Source: Imbroritus primus (GTDB lineage Bacteria > Pseudomonadota > Gammaproteobacteria > Burkholderiales > Burkholderiaceae). From it: 64,000 nt of DNA. The notes beneath the pieces were generated by a model that saw only the letters and a list, made by a program, of their open reading frames with translations, was not told the origin of the DNA and searched no databases. The stretch spans positions 310,001-374,000 of the forward strand of contig AKCV02000026.1 in the NCBI GenBank assembly GCA_000272025.2. Direction: 5' to 3'. Shown piece by piece: positions 8,441-20,600 of this stretch. The translations under genes were made by a program, and so were the position numbers. Positions within the stretch are counted from its first letter, which is position 1. Each line of letters opens with the position of its first letter.

Positions 8441-9637
8441 TCATGTGGATGGCAGGGCATTGGGCCGCGCAGCGAGCGTGCCGAGCGCGGCGTCGAGACG
8501 CGCCCATGCTGCCTCGTTGCCGGGCAGGCCGATCCTGAGTCCGCCATTGAGTCCACGGTAGCGCTCCGCGCCGGAAGCGGCATTCAGATCTGTGCGCGAA
8601 GCCGGATCACGCTCGGGTCCTGCCAACGCGGTATCGTCCTGCATGGCATGCGGTTCGATCGCCGGGAAGCAGCGCGTCCAGATGGCGTGCTGCGCGAGCG
8701 TGGTCTGCCACGCTGCGGCCATGGGTCCGGGGATCCAGCTGAATAGCGCGGTTGCCCTGGCGGGCAGGCCATGCTTGCGCAACAGTGTGCCGAGGCGTGT
8801 GCCGGCCTGCTGCAGGGCTGTTCGTGTAGCGCTTTGCCAGGCGGTGTCAGCCATGGCCCGCGCCGCGATCCACCGTGCCGGCCCATTCACGGACCAGTGG
8901 CCGAGTGCCGTGTGCAACTGCGCGAGTACCGCCGGTGTGGCGAGCACGAAGCCGATGCGCACGCCAGCCAGCCCAAAGAACTTGCCGGTCGAGCGCAGCA
9001 CGATGCAGCCCGGCTGCGCGCTCAGTTCAGCGACGGATTGATCCGGCAAGCAATCGATGAAGGCTTCGTCGACCAGCAGCGTGCCACCGCGTGCCGCCAG
9101 GGCGCAATGCCAGATCCGTAGCTGCTCTGGTGCGATCAGCCGTCCATCCGGGTTGTTGGGATTGACCACCACGAGGTGGTCGAGCGCGTACGTGCCAGCA
9201 GCGGTGAGGGTATCGGCATGCGCGGTGAAGTCCGCAGGTGTCAGGGGAATGACCGTATGCCCGGCCCGGGCGAATGCCGGTGCGTATTCGCTGTACCCCA
9301 GCAGGGCGATACCGACGCGGCCGCGCGGCAACAGATACGGCAGTGCGCGGATTGCGGCCTGCGAACCGGCGACCGGCAGGGCATGCGCGGCACCATAATA
9401 GCGCGCGGCGTGTTCGGCCAGTCCGTCATCGTCTTCTGGTAGGCGGTTCCAGATCGCCGCCGGAATGTCCGGCACAGGATAGCCGTGCGGATTGATACCG
9501 GTGGACAGGTCGAGCCAGGCCTCGTACGGAATGCCAAAACGTACGCTCGCTGCGTGCAGGTTGCCGCCGTGCGTGATGGATGCGCGCGGGGACAATGCCT
9601 CGGGTGGCGTGCGCGGCGGCATCTCGCGAGCGGTCAT
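8441..9637 (-). CDS. cobD: L-threonine-O-3-phosphate decarboxylase CobD (PLP aminotransferase fold)
   Basis: Produces (R)-1-aminopropan-2-ol O-2-phosphate, the linker attached to cobyric acid by CbiB. It has fold-type I features in order: HGGNLHAAS and [13 protein letters not shown] near the N-terminus, [27 protein letters not shown] and the PLP-lysine motif [15 protein letters not shown]. The ATG at 9637 overlaps the cbiB stop (ATGA), which decides the start; the protein is 398 residues, a little longer than typical. A poorly conserved stretch near the C-terminus ([16 protein letters not shown]) explains the extra length. Histidinol-phosphate aminotransferase is the main look-alike, but the context fits CobD. 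Confidence 0.9.
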   Translation of the reverse strand: MTAREMPPRTPPEALSPRASITHGGNLHAASVRFGIPYEAWLDLSTGINPHGYPVPDIPAAIWNRLPEDDDGLAEHAARYYGAAHALPVAGSQAAIRALPYLLPRGRVGIALLGYSEYAPAFARAGHTVIPLTPADFTAHADTLTAAGTYALDHLVVVNPNNPDGRLIAPEQLRIWHCALAARGGTLLVDEAFIDCLPDQSVAELSAQPGCIVLRSTGKFFGLAGVRIGFVLATPAVLAQLHTALGHWSVNGPARWIAARAMADTAWQSATRTALQQAGTRLGTLLRKHGLPARATALFSWIPGPMAAAWQTTLAQHAIWTRCFPAIEPHAMQDDTALAGPERDPASRTDLNAASGAERYRGLNGGLRIGLPGNEAAWARLDAALGTLAARPNALPST

Positions 9638-10578
9638 CGCGCCATGCCCTGCATGATCAGCGAGAGCGCCACGCACACGGCCAGCCACAGCCAGAGCGCA
9701 TGACGCACCAGTGCCAGTGCGCGCGTGATGTCGTCTGCGTCAGGGGCGGCGACATCCTGCGGGCCGAGCGGCGGCCGTTGTTCGTCCATGCCGTGGTAAC
9801 GCGCCGGACCGCCGAGCTTCACGTCCAGGCTGCCAGCGCCGCTGGCCATGACCGGCCCGGCATTTGGGCTGGACCACTGCGGCGCTTGCGTGCGCCAGCA
9901 GGCCAGGGCGCGGCGGGTGTTGCCGAGCAGCGCGTAGCTGAATGCAGTGAGGCGCGCCGGCAGCCAGTTCAGCGCATCATCGAGGCGCGCGGCGACGCGG
10001 CCGAAATGCAGAAAGCGCGGCGTGCGGTAGCCCCACATCGCATCGAGCGTATTGGCGAGGCGAAACAGCACGACAGCGGGTGCGCCGCCGACGAGGAACC
10101 AGAATAGTGCGCCGAATACGGCATCGTTGCCGTTCTCGAGTGTCGATTCGACCGCAGCCTTGGCGAGTGCCGCAGCATCGGCATCGGCTGTATCGCGTGA
10201 CACGATGCGGGCAGTCAGTTGGCGTGCTGCGGGCAGATCGCCGTCACGCAGCGCCACGGCGATCGGCGCGACGTGCTGGGCGAGGCTGCGTGCGCCGAGC
10301 GCGAGATACAGCAGCAACACCTGCCATACGGCGGCGAGCCACCATGCCTGCGCTGCCAGCCAGATGGTCAACAGCGCCGTGCCAATGACCGGAGGAAGGA
10401 TGAGGAGGCCCCAGGCGAGCAGGCCGCGTGCGATTTTTCCGGCGGGCGTGGCGGGCCGGTTCAGCCGCTGTTCGAGCCAGCCGGCGAGGCGGCCGAAGCC
10501 GACCAGCGGATGCCAGCGGCCGGGTTCGCCGAATACGCGGTCGGCCAGCACGCCGGCGCAGGCCAGCAGCGTCATCAT
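9634..10578 (-). CDS. cbiB: Adenosylcobinamide-phosphate synthase CbiB
   Basis: Membrane protein joining the aminopropanol linker to adenosylcobyric acid. The 314-residue sequence has the family start [19 protein letters not shown], a long hydrophobic segment (residues about 50-90), the [27 protein letters not shown] segment, [10 protein letters not shown] and the [17 protein letters not shown] motif. The ATG at 10578 is preferred; an in-frame GTG at 10590 would add four residues. It follows cobU by about 15 bases and its stop overlaps the cobD start. Confidence 0.92.
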   Translation of the reverse strand: MMTLLACAGVLADRVFGEPGRWHPLVGFGRLAGWLEQRLNRPATPAGKIARGLLAWGLLILPPVIGTALLTIWLAAQAWWLAAVWQVLLLYLALGARSLAQHVAPIAVALRDGDLPAARQLTARIVSRDTADADAAALAKAAVESTLENGNDAVFGALFWFLVGGAPAVVLFRLANTLDAMWGYRTPRFLHFGRVAARLDDALNWLPARLTAFSYALLGNTRRALACWRTQAPQWSSPNAGPVMASGAGSLDVKLGGPARYHGMDEQRPPLGPQDVAAPDADDITRALALVRHALWLWLAVCVALSLIMQGMAR

Positions 10579-10593
10579 GGTCAGACCCACGGG

Positions 10594-11151
10594 CTAGCCC
10601 TTGACCGGGACCGGTATGCCGGCCGCCATCAGCCGCACGGTGTCGGCCTGTGCCGCCAATCGCTGGTTGAGGCGGCCCAGCTCGTCGACATAGAAGCGGG
10701 TCATTGCGCCCATCGGCACGATGCCGAGGCCGATCTCGTTGCTGACGAGAATGATCTTGCCGGGTGCCGTCTGCAACGCACTCATGAGCGCCTCGATCTG
10801 TTCGCTGAAGATCGCGGGCGGCGTGATCAGGCCGGTCTCGGGGTAGGTGTGGTGTTCGCCGAACAGCAGGTTGTTGAGCCAAAGCGTGACGCAGTCGACC
10901 AGCACGCAACCCTGCTGCGTGGCATGGCCGTACAGGGCATCGCCCAGCATGACGGGCTCTTCCACGAGCTTCCAGCTTTCCGGGCGACGGGCGCGGTGCA
11001 GCGCGATGCGCAATGCCATTTCCTCGTCGCCGGCCTGGGCGGTGGCGATATATGTGACCGGACCGTCCGCATGTTCGGCGGCCAGCTGTTCTGCGTAATG
11101 GCTCTTGCCGGAACGGGCGCCGCCTAGCACCAGGGTCAGTTGAGAAGGCAT
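10594..11151 (-). CDS. cobU: Adenosylcobinamide kinase / guanylyltransferase CobU
   Basis: Bifunctional enzyme that phosphorylates adenosylcobinamide and then transfers GMP to it. The 185-residue protein has the P-loop LVLGGARSGKS at residues 7-17, TYIATAQAGDEEM, the HRARRP motif whose His is the guanylylation site in characterised CobU, LVDCVTLWLNNLL, and NEIGLGIVPMGAMTRFYVDELG near the C-terminus (given in parts). It is the first gene of the minus-strand set cobU-cbiB-cobD-btuF and is divergent from cobQ, with 153 bases between the starts. Confidence 0.94.
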   Translation of the reverse strand: MPSQLTLVLGGARSGKSHYAEQLAAEHADGPVTYIATAQAGDEEMALRIALHRARRPESWKLVEEPVMLGDALYGHATQQGCVLVDCVTLWLNNLLFGEHHTYPETGLITPPAIFSEQIEALMSALQTAPGKIILVSNEIGLGIVPMGAMTRFYVDELGRLNQRLAAQADTVRLMAAGIPVPVKG

Positions 11152-11304
11152 GCCTGCATTGTAGCGGGCCGGCCGGATGCGGGCTAGCGGCGATGTCGAC
11201 CGTACGGCACGCACGAACGGCAGGCCGGATGGATGTTGGGCCGGCGTCTTCCGGAGCACCTCGCGACGACAGCAGGCGGGCTGTTGCAATGCGATAATCC
11301 CGGC

Positions 11305-12921
11305 ATGAATCCAAGCCGTTCTGCATCTTTTCCCGAGCACCCTCCCGAACAAGCCTCCGATGCTCCCGCGTCGACGGCCGATGCCGCGTGCATGCCGGTT
11401 ATGCCGCGAGCGCCATCCGGCCTGCGCGGTACGCTGATGGTCCAGGGTACGACCTCGGATGCGGGCAAGAGCACGCTGGTAGCGGGCCTGTGCCGCGTGC
11501 TGCATCGCCAGGGCGTGCGCGTCGTGCCGTTCAAGCCGCAGAACATGGCGCTCAACAGCGCGGTGACCGCCGATGGCGGCGAGATCGGCCGGGCGCAGGC
11601 CCTGCAGGCGCAGGCCGCCGGCCTCGCGCCGCACACCGACATGAATCCCGTGCTGCTCAAGCCGAACAGCGACACCGGCGCGCAGATCATTATCCACGGC
11701 AAGGTCCGCATGGATCTCGATGCGCGCGCCTACCATGCCTACAAGCCGACGGCCATGCAGGCCGTGCTGGAATCGCATGCGCGCCTGTCGCACGCCTACG
11801 AAGTCGTGATGGTCGAGGGTGCGGGTAGTCCGGCGGAAATCAATCTGCGCGATCGCGATATCGCCAACATGGGGTTTGCCGAGGCCGTGGACTGCCCGGT
11901 GGTGCTGGTGGCCGATATCGATCGCGGCGGCGTGTTCGCGCATCTGCTGGGCACGCTCGAATGCCTGAGCCAGAGCGAACGCGACCGTGTGACGGGCTTT
12001 GTCATCAACCGTTTCCGCGGCGATCCCGCACTGCTCGAGCCGGGCTTGCGCTGGCTTGAGGCACGGACTGGCAAACCAGTGTTTGGCGTGCTGCCGTACC
12101 TGCATGGCCTGCATCTCGATGCGGAGGATGCCGTCCAGACGCAGCAGGTCGGCGTGGGCGAGCAGGTCTGGCTGCGCGTGGCGGTGCCGGTTTATCCGCG
12201 CATCAGCAACCATACCGACTTCGACGTACTGCGTGCCCACCCGCAGGTCGAGGTCATGTTCGTCGGACCCGGCCAGCCGATTCCGGCGGCCGATCTGGTG
12301 GTGCTGCCGGGCAGCAAGAATGTGCAGGCGGACCTCGCATGGCTGCGTGCCCAGGGCTGGGATGCTGCCTTGCAGCGCCACCTGCGCTATGGCGGCAAGG
12401 TAGTGGGTATCTGCGGCGGCATGCAGATGCTGGGCCGCGCGCTGCATGATCCGTTGGGGCTCGAAGGGCCGGCTGGCTCCATGCCCGGCCTCGGCCTGCT
12501 GGATTTCGAAACGACGCTCGCGCGCGACAAGCAGTTGCGGCAGGGCACCGGGCAACTGACGGCGGGCGGGGCGCGCGTCGCCGGATATGAAATCCATCTC
12601 GGCGTCCCCTGCGGGCCCGCGCTTGCACGGCCTGCCCTGCAACTCGACGACGGCCGTGCCGATGGCGCGTGTTCGGCCGACGGGCAGGTCCTGGCCAGCT
12701 ACGTGCATGGCCTGTTCGATCATCCGGAGGCATGCCAGGCGCTACTGGCTTGGGCCGGGCTAGCGGCGGCCATGCCGCTCGACTACCAGGCCCTGCGCGA
12801 GGCGGCACTCGACCGGCTGGCCGATACGCTGGAGGCGCATCTCGACTGCCGTGCCGTGCTGGCGCCGCTGGCGCCGGCCGGGGCCAGCGCTCCCCCGATA
12901 GGGCGGGGGCATACGCGGTAG
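11305..12921 (+). CDS. cobQ: Cobyric acid synthase CobQ
   Basis: Glutamine-dependent amidation of adenosylcobyrinic acid a,c-diamide at four carboxylates. It has an N-terminal dethiobiotin-synthetase-like ATPase ([27 protein letters not shown]) and a C-terminal class I glutamine amidotransferase with the nucleophile Cys in [11 protein letters not shown] and the catalytic His in YVHGLFDHP. From the ATG at 11305 it is 538 residues; about 36 N-terminal residues (Ser/Pro/Ala-rich) precede the conserved core, so the ATG at 11392 (509 residues) is equally possible. No strong ribosome binding site decides between them. Confidence 0.93.
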   Translation: MNPSRSASFPEHPPEQASDAPASTADAACMPVMPRAPSGLRGTLMVQGTTSDAGKSTLVAGLCRVLHRQGVRVVPFKPQNMALNSAVTADGGEIGRAQALQAQAAGLAPHTDMNPVLLKPNSDTGAQIIIHGKVRMDLDARAYHAYKPTAMQAVLESHARLSHAYEVVMVEGAGSPAEINLRDRDIANMGFAEAVDCPVVLVADIDRGGVFAHLLGTLECLSQSERDRVTGFVINRFRGDPALLEPGLRWLEARTGKPVFGVLPYLHGLHLDAEDAVQTQQVGVGEQVWLRVAVPVYPRISNHTDFDVLRAHPQVEVMFVGPGQPIPAADLVVLPGSKNVQADLAWLRAQGWDAALQRHLRYGGKVVGICGGMQMLGRALHDPLGLEGPAGSMPGLGLLDFETTLARDKQLRQGTGQLTAGGARVAGYEIHLGVPCGPALARPALQLDDGRADGACSADGQVLASYVHGLFDHPEACQALLAWAGLAAAMPLDYQALREAALDRLADTLEAHLDCRAVLAPLAPAGASAPPIGRGHTR

Positions 12922-12978
12922 CGCCCGTCACGGAATTGCGCCCATAATAGGTGCGTCCTTCAATACACAGGAGTTGAC

Positions 12979-13650
12979 ATGCCGGTGGTGGCGATTGCGA
13001 ATCCCAAGGGTGGCGTGGGCAAGAGCACGGTGGCGACCAATCTGGCCGGGTACTTTGCCCGGCAAGGGCATGCCGTGATGCTTGGCGATACCGACAAGCA
13101 GCAATCCTCGCGTGCCTGGCTGGCCTTGCGGCCGCAGGCGGCGCCCTCGATCACGACATGGGACATCAACGCTGATCATATCGCCCGGCCGCCCAGGGGC
13201 ACCACGCATGTCGTGCTGGATACGCCCGCCGGACTGCATGGCTGGCGTTTCAACGATGTGCTCAAGCTGGCCGATCACGTTATCGTACCGGTGCAGCCTT
13301 CCATGTTCGATATCCTGGCGACGCAGGATTTCCTGCGCAAGCTGGCTGACGAGAAAAAGATCCGGCATGGCGAGGTCAAACTCGGCATCGTCGGCATGCG
13401 CGTCGATGCGCGCACGCGGGCGGCGGACCAGCTGCAGCGTTTCATCGAGCAGTTGCAGCTGCCGGTGCTGACTTATCTGCGCGATACCCAGAACTATGTG
13501 CAACTAGCCGCGCACGGACTAACGCTGTGGGATATCGCGCCGTCGCGTGTCGCCAAGGACCTGTTGCAATGGGAGCCGGTGACGCGCTGGCTGGGCGGCG
13601 CTGCGGGCAGCACCGCGGGTGACAAGCATCCGGACGGCGCCACCTCCTGA
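12979..13650 (+). CDS. ParA-like (MinD/ParA family) ATPase, orphan
   Basis: P-loop ATPase of the ParA/MinD family, 223 residues. It has the deviant Walker A KGGVGKST at residues 10-17, a switch region GDTDKQQSS near residue 36, DTPAGL near residue 80 and the VPVQPSMFDILAT segment near residue 104. It has no N-terminal DNA-binding domain and no ParB partner beside it, so the cargo is unknown. A good ribosome binding site (AGGAG) is 7 bases before the ATG. It lies 57 bases after cobQ in the same direction but has no evident role in B12 synthesis. Orphan ParAs of this type place chromosome-unrelated cargos in other bacteria; that is inference here. Confidence 0.85.
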   Translation: MPVVAIANPKGGVGKSTVATNLAGYFARQGHAVMLGDTDKQQSSRAWLALRPQAAPSITTWDINADHIARPPRGTTHVVLDTPAGLHGWRFNDVLKLADHVIVPVQPSMFDILATQDFLRKLADEKKIRHGEVKLGIVGMRVDARTRAADQLQRFIEQLQLPVLTYLRDTQNYVQLAAHGLTLWDIAPSRVAKDLLQWEPVTRWLGGAAGSTAGDKHPDGATS

Positions 13651-13681
13651 GAAGACGACAGGCCTGAGGCCGGCCCCCCGA

Positions 13682-15483
<1,802 letters not shown>

Positions 15484-15507
15484 GGCCGGAAAAGGGGCGG
15501 CGGTGCG

Positions 15508-15693
15508 TCAGTTGTTCTGGTAGACGTAGGCTTTTTGCGGCACGCGCGACAGGCGTGCGCGTTCGCGCTCGTCGAGATCCAGCGGGGCCTTGTCCCAGAG
15601 GAGGGCGCGGCCGCTTTGTTGTTCTTCATCGAGCCCCGGGCGCTCGCTTTTCAGTTGCTCGATGAACGCGGTGATGTCGGACTTGTAGGTCAT
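15508..15693 (-). CDS. DUF3460 family protein
   Basis: A 61-residue acidic cytosolic protein beginning MTYKSDITAFIEQLK with the RALLWDKAPLDLD core and ending PQKAYVYQNN. This is the DUF3460 family, largely confined to beta-proteobacteria; no function is known. It is directly upstream of scpA (24 bases) on the same strand and may share its transcript. Confidence 0.88.
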   Translation of the reverse strand: MTYKSDITAFIEQLKSERPGLDEEQQSGRALLWDKAPLDLDERERARLSRVPQKAYVYQNN

Positions 15694-15871
15694 GGAATTC
15701 GATATGCCTGAAATCGGAAAGACCGGTCAAACCGGCAGATAACGGATTTTACCGTATCGGACGCCCGAGGCAGGCTTTTACACTCTTTTGTAGTCGCGAC
15801 GCGGCACCAGTGCTGCAGGCTATGGTCAAATAGGGGTTTTCCACCACGGGCCGACGGGCTGAGACTGACGG

Positions 15872-17656
15872 ATGACTGGACGGCGCTGTTTCAGCCGACG
15901 ATTGCGCAAGCGCGCCCTGCTTCTGCTGGCGCTGCCGTCCCTGTGGGCCGCCGGACCCGCGGCCGCTTACCGCGTGGAAATCGAGGCACCGCCCGAGCTG
16001 GCGGACATGTTGAAGACGCATCTCGATATTTCCCGCTACCGCGAGCGCGAGGATATTTCCGTCGATCAGTTCAATTACATGGTGGAAACCGTTGGCGACC
16101 AGGTGCAGCGCCTGGCATCGACGGAAGGCTATTTCGATCCAAAGACGACCGCGACCGTGGATGCGCCCCTGGCCGCCGAGGCGACCTCGGAGGATCTCGA
16201 TGCGCGTACCGTGCGTGTCCGCGTCGAGGCGGGCGCTCGCACGCTGGTGACGTCAGTTGACGTGGATTTCACCGGCGCGATTGCCGACGAAGACCGCGAG
16301 CGTCTCGAAGCGCTGCGGCGCAACTGGGGCCTGCCTGCCGGCCAGCCATTCCGGCAGGAAACGTGGGCCAAGGCCAAGGACGATACGCTGTTCGCGCTGC
16401 AAAGCGAGAAATACTACGCGGCACGCCTGACCCGCTCGCAGGCGCGTATCGATCCGGAGGCGCAGGAGGCGGTACTCGATGCGCGCTACGACAGCGGGCC
16501 GGCCTACACGCTGGGCCCGCTCGAGATCACAGGGCTGCGGCGTTATCCGGCGCAGATCATCCACAACGTGAATCCGCTCAACGAAGGCGAGCCCTACAGT
16601 GTGAACCGCCTGCTCGAGCTGCAGCGCGCCATCCAGAACCAGCCGTATTTCTCCAACGTCATGGTGGATCTCGGCGACGAGCCGGATCCGGTGAACGCTC
16701 CCGTCAAGGTGCGGGTGCGCGAGTATCCGGCGCATCGAGTGAACGCCGGGGTGGGTTACGCCACCGACACGGGCGCCCAGGTCGAAGGGCGCTACTCGTA
16801 TTTCAATCTCTTCAACCGTGCCTGGGTATTCGACTCCCAGATGCGGATCGAGCAGCGGCGGCAATATGCCTTCGCCGAGATTGCCATGCCACCCGATGAA
16901 AAGACCTACCGGCACAGCGTCTACGGCAGCATCGACCGCACCGATCTCGAAGGGGTCGACCTGCGCAGCTGGCGCGTCGGCGTCAAGCGCGCGCGCACGC
17001 GGGAGCGCTTCGATACCGCGATCGCGCTCGATCTTTACTACGATGACCTGCGCCCCGAAACCGGCGCGCGCCAGCTCAGCAAGGCGCTCGTGCCGAGCTA
17101 TTCGTGGACGCGCCGCAATGTCGACGATCCGCTCTTTCCCCGCCGCGGCAATATCATCAATGCGCAAGTCGGCGTGGCGGTGTCGCCATTGCTGACTGAC
17201 CAGACCTTCGGCCGGGTCTACGGACGGATCCGCCAGTACTTCCCGGTGGGCAGCCGCGATCTGGTGATCGCACGCGGCGAGGTCGGCGCCATCCTCACCA
17301 GCGGCAGCAGCCGCAACGTGCCGGCCTCGCTGCGTTTCCGCGCGGGCGGCAATGATTCCGTACGCGGCTATGGCTACCAGAGCATTGGCCAGCGCGATGG
17401 CGCGAGCGTGCTGCCGACCAAGTTCCTGGTCACGGGCGGGCTGGAATACCAGTATTGGTTCCGGCGCGAATGGGGCGCCGCGGCTTTCTACGATGTCGGT
17501 ACCGCCACCAACAACTGGCCGGACCGCAAGCTGTATCACGGCATCGGCTTTGGCGCGCGCTGGCGCAGCCCGGTCGGCCCGGTGAACGTCGATCTCGCCT
17601 ATGGCGTGCAGGATCGCCGGATCCGGCCGCATATTTCTCTCGGTGTGGCGTTCTGA
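15872..17656 (+). CDS. tamA: Outer membrane translocation/assembly protein TamA (Omp85 family)
   Basis: Outer-membrane half of the TAM complex, linked to assembly of some outer-membrane proteins and lipid transport. The 594-residue product has an Arg-rich signal peptide (cleavage near PAAA, residue 33), about three POTRA domains (for example GPAYTLGPLEITGLRRYPAQ near residue 208) and a C-terminal barrel with the Omp85 VRGY motif (NDSVRGYGYQSIG near residue 493). It ends in VAF, a typical barrel C-terminal aromatic. The stop overlaps the tamB ATG (TGATG), so the two subunits are coupled. Confidence 0.93.
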   Translation: MTGRRCFSRRLRKRALLLLALPSLWAAGPAAAYRVEIEAPPELADMLKTHLDISRYREREDISVDQFNYMVETVGDQVQRLASTEGYFDPKTTATVDAPLAAEATSEDLDARTVRVRVEAGARTLVTSVDVDFTGAIADEDRERLEALRRNWGLPAGQPFRQETWAKAKDDTLFALQSEKYYAARLTRSQARIDPEAQEAVLDARYDSGPAYTLGPLEITGLRRYPAQIIHNVNPLNEGEPYSVNRLLELQRAIQNQPYFSNVMVDLGDEPDPVNAPVKVRVREYPAHRVNAGVGYATDTGAQVEGRYSYFNLFNRAWVFDSQMRIEQRRQYAFAEIAMPPDEKTYRHSVYGSIDRTDLEGVDLRSWRVGVKRARTRERFDTAIALDLYYDDLRPETGARQLSKALVPSYSWTRRNVDDPLFPRRGNIINAQVGVAVSPLLTDQTFGRVYGRIRQYFPVGSRDLVIARGEVGAILTSGSSRNVPASLRFRAGGNDSVRGYGYQSIGQRDGASVLPTKFLVTGGLEYQYWFRREWGAAAFYDVGTATNNWPDRKLYHGIGFGARWRSPVGPVNVDLAYGVQDRRIRPHISLGVAF

Positions 17657-20600
17657 TGCACGAGACCAATTCACCGCACGACTCCCCGGACAGCACGCCG
17701 CCTGTACGCGCACCAGCTCCAGCACGAAAGGGATTGCGCCTGCGCTGGCGCGCCCTGGCACGCACGCTCGGCTGGCTCGTGCTTGTGGCGCTGCTGCTGG
17801 TGCTGATGCTCTTCGGCTGGCTGTTCTATGCCGTGCAGTCCGAGCGCGGCACGCACCAGCTCTGGGTTACCCTCTCCTGGGCGTTGCGCGGCGCCATCAG
17901 TGGCGAGGTCGTGAGCGGTACGTTGCGTCATGGCATGACCTTGCGCAATGTCGTGTATACCAAGGACGGCCTGCGCATCAGCATCGACGAGGTGCAGGGG
18001 CAATGGCGCATCGGCTACAAGCCGCGCCGCCTGCATATCAGCACGCTGCGCGCCAGCACCGTGCAGGTCACGCTGCCGCCGCCGGCACCGTCCGCCAAGC
18101 CGGCCAGCCTGCCGGCATCGATCACCCTGCCGGCCATCGTCGACGTCGATGTCCTGGCGGTAGAGCGTATCCGTATCCAGCAGGGGGCCGGGGCGACCGC
18201 CAGTGTCACCGAGCTGTCGGCATTGCGCGGCGCGCTGCATAGCGATGGCGTTCGTCACCGGATTGCGGTGGATCATCTGTTGACGCCATTCGGCCAGACC
18301 ACGCTGCATGGTCAGCTGGAGGGAACCCGGCCGTTCGCGCTGCAGGCCGCTGCCACGCTCGACAGCACCTTGAAGGGCGAGCAGTACCAGATTGCTGCGC
18401 GGGCGAGCGGCTCGCTGCAAAAGCTGACGCTCGAGGCCGATGCCACGGGTGACCGGCTGAAGGGGCGCGCCGAGGTCGAGGCCACGCCGTTTGACGCCGT
18501 GCCGCTGGTGCGGGCGCAGTTGAGCGCCGATCATGTCAATCCGCGTGTGTTCAGCCCCGGCGCGCCGGAAGCCGATCTTGCCGTGCGCGCCGACGTGCGC
18601 CCCGTAGAGGCGGGCGGCGCTGCCGGCGCGCCTCTGACCGTCGCCGGCCCTGTCAGCATCCGCAATGCCCAGGCGGGTCCGCTGGACCGGCAGCGTTTGC
18701 CGCTGCAATCCGCCGAGGCGCGTATCGAACTGAATCAGGAGCGGCAGACGGTCAGCGATCTGCTGGTGCAACTGACCGGCAAGGGGCGCATTACCGGCCA
18801 GGGCGAGCTGGAGGACGGGCGCGGCGGTTTCGATCTGGATGTCCGCGATCTCGATCCGCGCGCCTTGCATGGCGCCATGCGAACGTACAGTCTCAACGGT
18901 CCGCTGTCGGTGCGGCTGGAACCGGGTAAGCAAAGCGTGGCGCTCGACCTGCGTGGCGGCAATCTGCGTGTGTTCGTCAGCGCCAACGCCGATGCGCAGC
19001 AGGTCGCGCTCGACACGGCGCGTCTCGAGGTGGCGGATGGGCGGCTCCTGGTCGATGGCACGCTGGGCTTGCAAGGGCAGCAGGCCTTCGCCCTGAAGGG
19101 CCGCATCACCAATTTTGACCCGGCGGCGCTGACCACTGCTGCCAAGGGCCGCATCAATGGCGACCTGGAGGCGCGCGGCACGTTGGCCGAGGTGCTCGAG
19201 GCAGTCCTGACGTTCGGCGTACGCGACAGCGAATACGCGGCGCTGCCGCTGCTGGTCAATGGCAAGCTGCATGTCAAGGGCCGTCGCCTGTTGCCGAGCG
19301 AGATACATCTCGACGTGGCCGGCAACCGCGCCGACGCGCGTGGCAGCTTCGGCGCGCGGGGCGACCGCCTGCGCGTGACCGTCGATGCGCCGCAGCTGGC
19401 GCGCCTGCAGCTTGGCATGGCCGGCATGCTGACGGCTGACGCCGATGTGTCAGGCACCTTCGAGAAGCCGCAGGTGCTGGCCAACTATGCCGCCGAGTCG
19501 CTGGTGATCGGCCCGCACCGCCTCGCCTCGGCCAGCGGCCGCGCCGAAGTGCGCGATGGCTTGAATGGGCGCTTGCAGTTTGTGCTGAACGCGCATAACT
19601 ATCTGGGTCCGTACATGGTGTTTCGCGACATCGCGGTGAACGTAAACGGTACTCAGGCACGGCATGTATTTGAGCTGCAGGCCAACGGCGCATTGCGCGG
19701 CCGCCCCCTGAAGCTGGCGGCGCGGGGCAATGGTGGTATCACGCAGCAGGGCGGCACGGGCTGGTCCGGCACCATCGAGAAACTGGACGCGACGGGCACC
19801 CCGACCCTCACGCTCAAGGCACCAACCACGCTGGCCGTGGCGCCGGGCAAATTGACGCTCGGCCGGACGGCGATGACGTTCGAGCAAGCGGACATCCTGG
19901 TGGAATCGCTGGCGTATCAGTCCGGCCAGTTCCGCTCTGTCGGCAATGTGCAGGCACTGCGCGTGGCACGGGTACTGGAACTGGTGCAGATGCTTACCGG
20001 CGAGCCGCCGCCAGCGCGTTCCGACCTGGTACTCGACGGCAACTGGAATCTCACGCTCGCCGACCGCGCCGCCGGTTTTGCCGAGATTCGCCGGCGCAGC
20101 GGTGATCTGTCGGTCAATACGGGGCGGACCTATGTCAGCCTGGGGCTGTCGGCCCTCCAGCTACGCGCCGATGTGCGCGGCGATCGTCTCAATATTGCCG
20201 GCAATGTCGTGGCGAGCCGGATCGGGACGCTCACGGCCGATGCGTCGGCCGGGCTGGTTCGCGAGGGCGGCAACCTGACCTTTGGCCCGGCTTCCTCGCT
20301 TGGCGGACGTGTCACGCTGGATGTGCCCGAGCTCGAGCGCGTGGCCCTGCTGCTGGGGCCACAACTGGCGTTCAAGGGGCGCATGCAGGCGGCGCTGACC
20401 CTGGCCGGTACGCTGGGGCAACCGAAGCTGAGCGGCACAGTGAATGGCGATGGTCTGGCGGTGACGGTTTACGACCAGGGCATCCGCCTGCAAGATGGCG
20501 TGGTGCGGGTGGTGCTGGACCAGAACGTGATGGATCTGCGCCAGGTCGAATTCCGCGGCGGGGAGGGTACGCTCAAGGCCACTGGCCGTGTGCAGCTCGA

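Noticed and set aside
10594..12723. Long minus-strand frame opposite cobQ and running into cobU.
   Set aside because: Only its last 185 residues are CobU; the rest is antisense of cobQ and lacks a motif.
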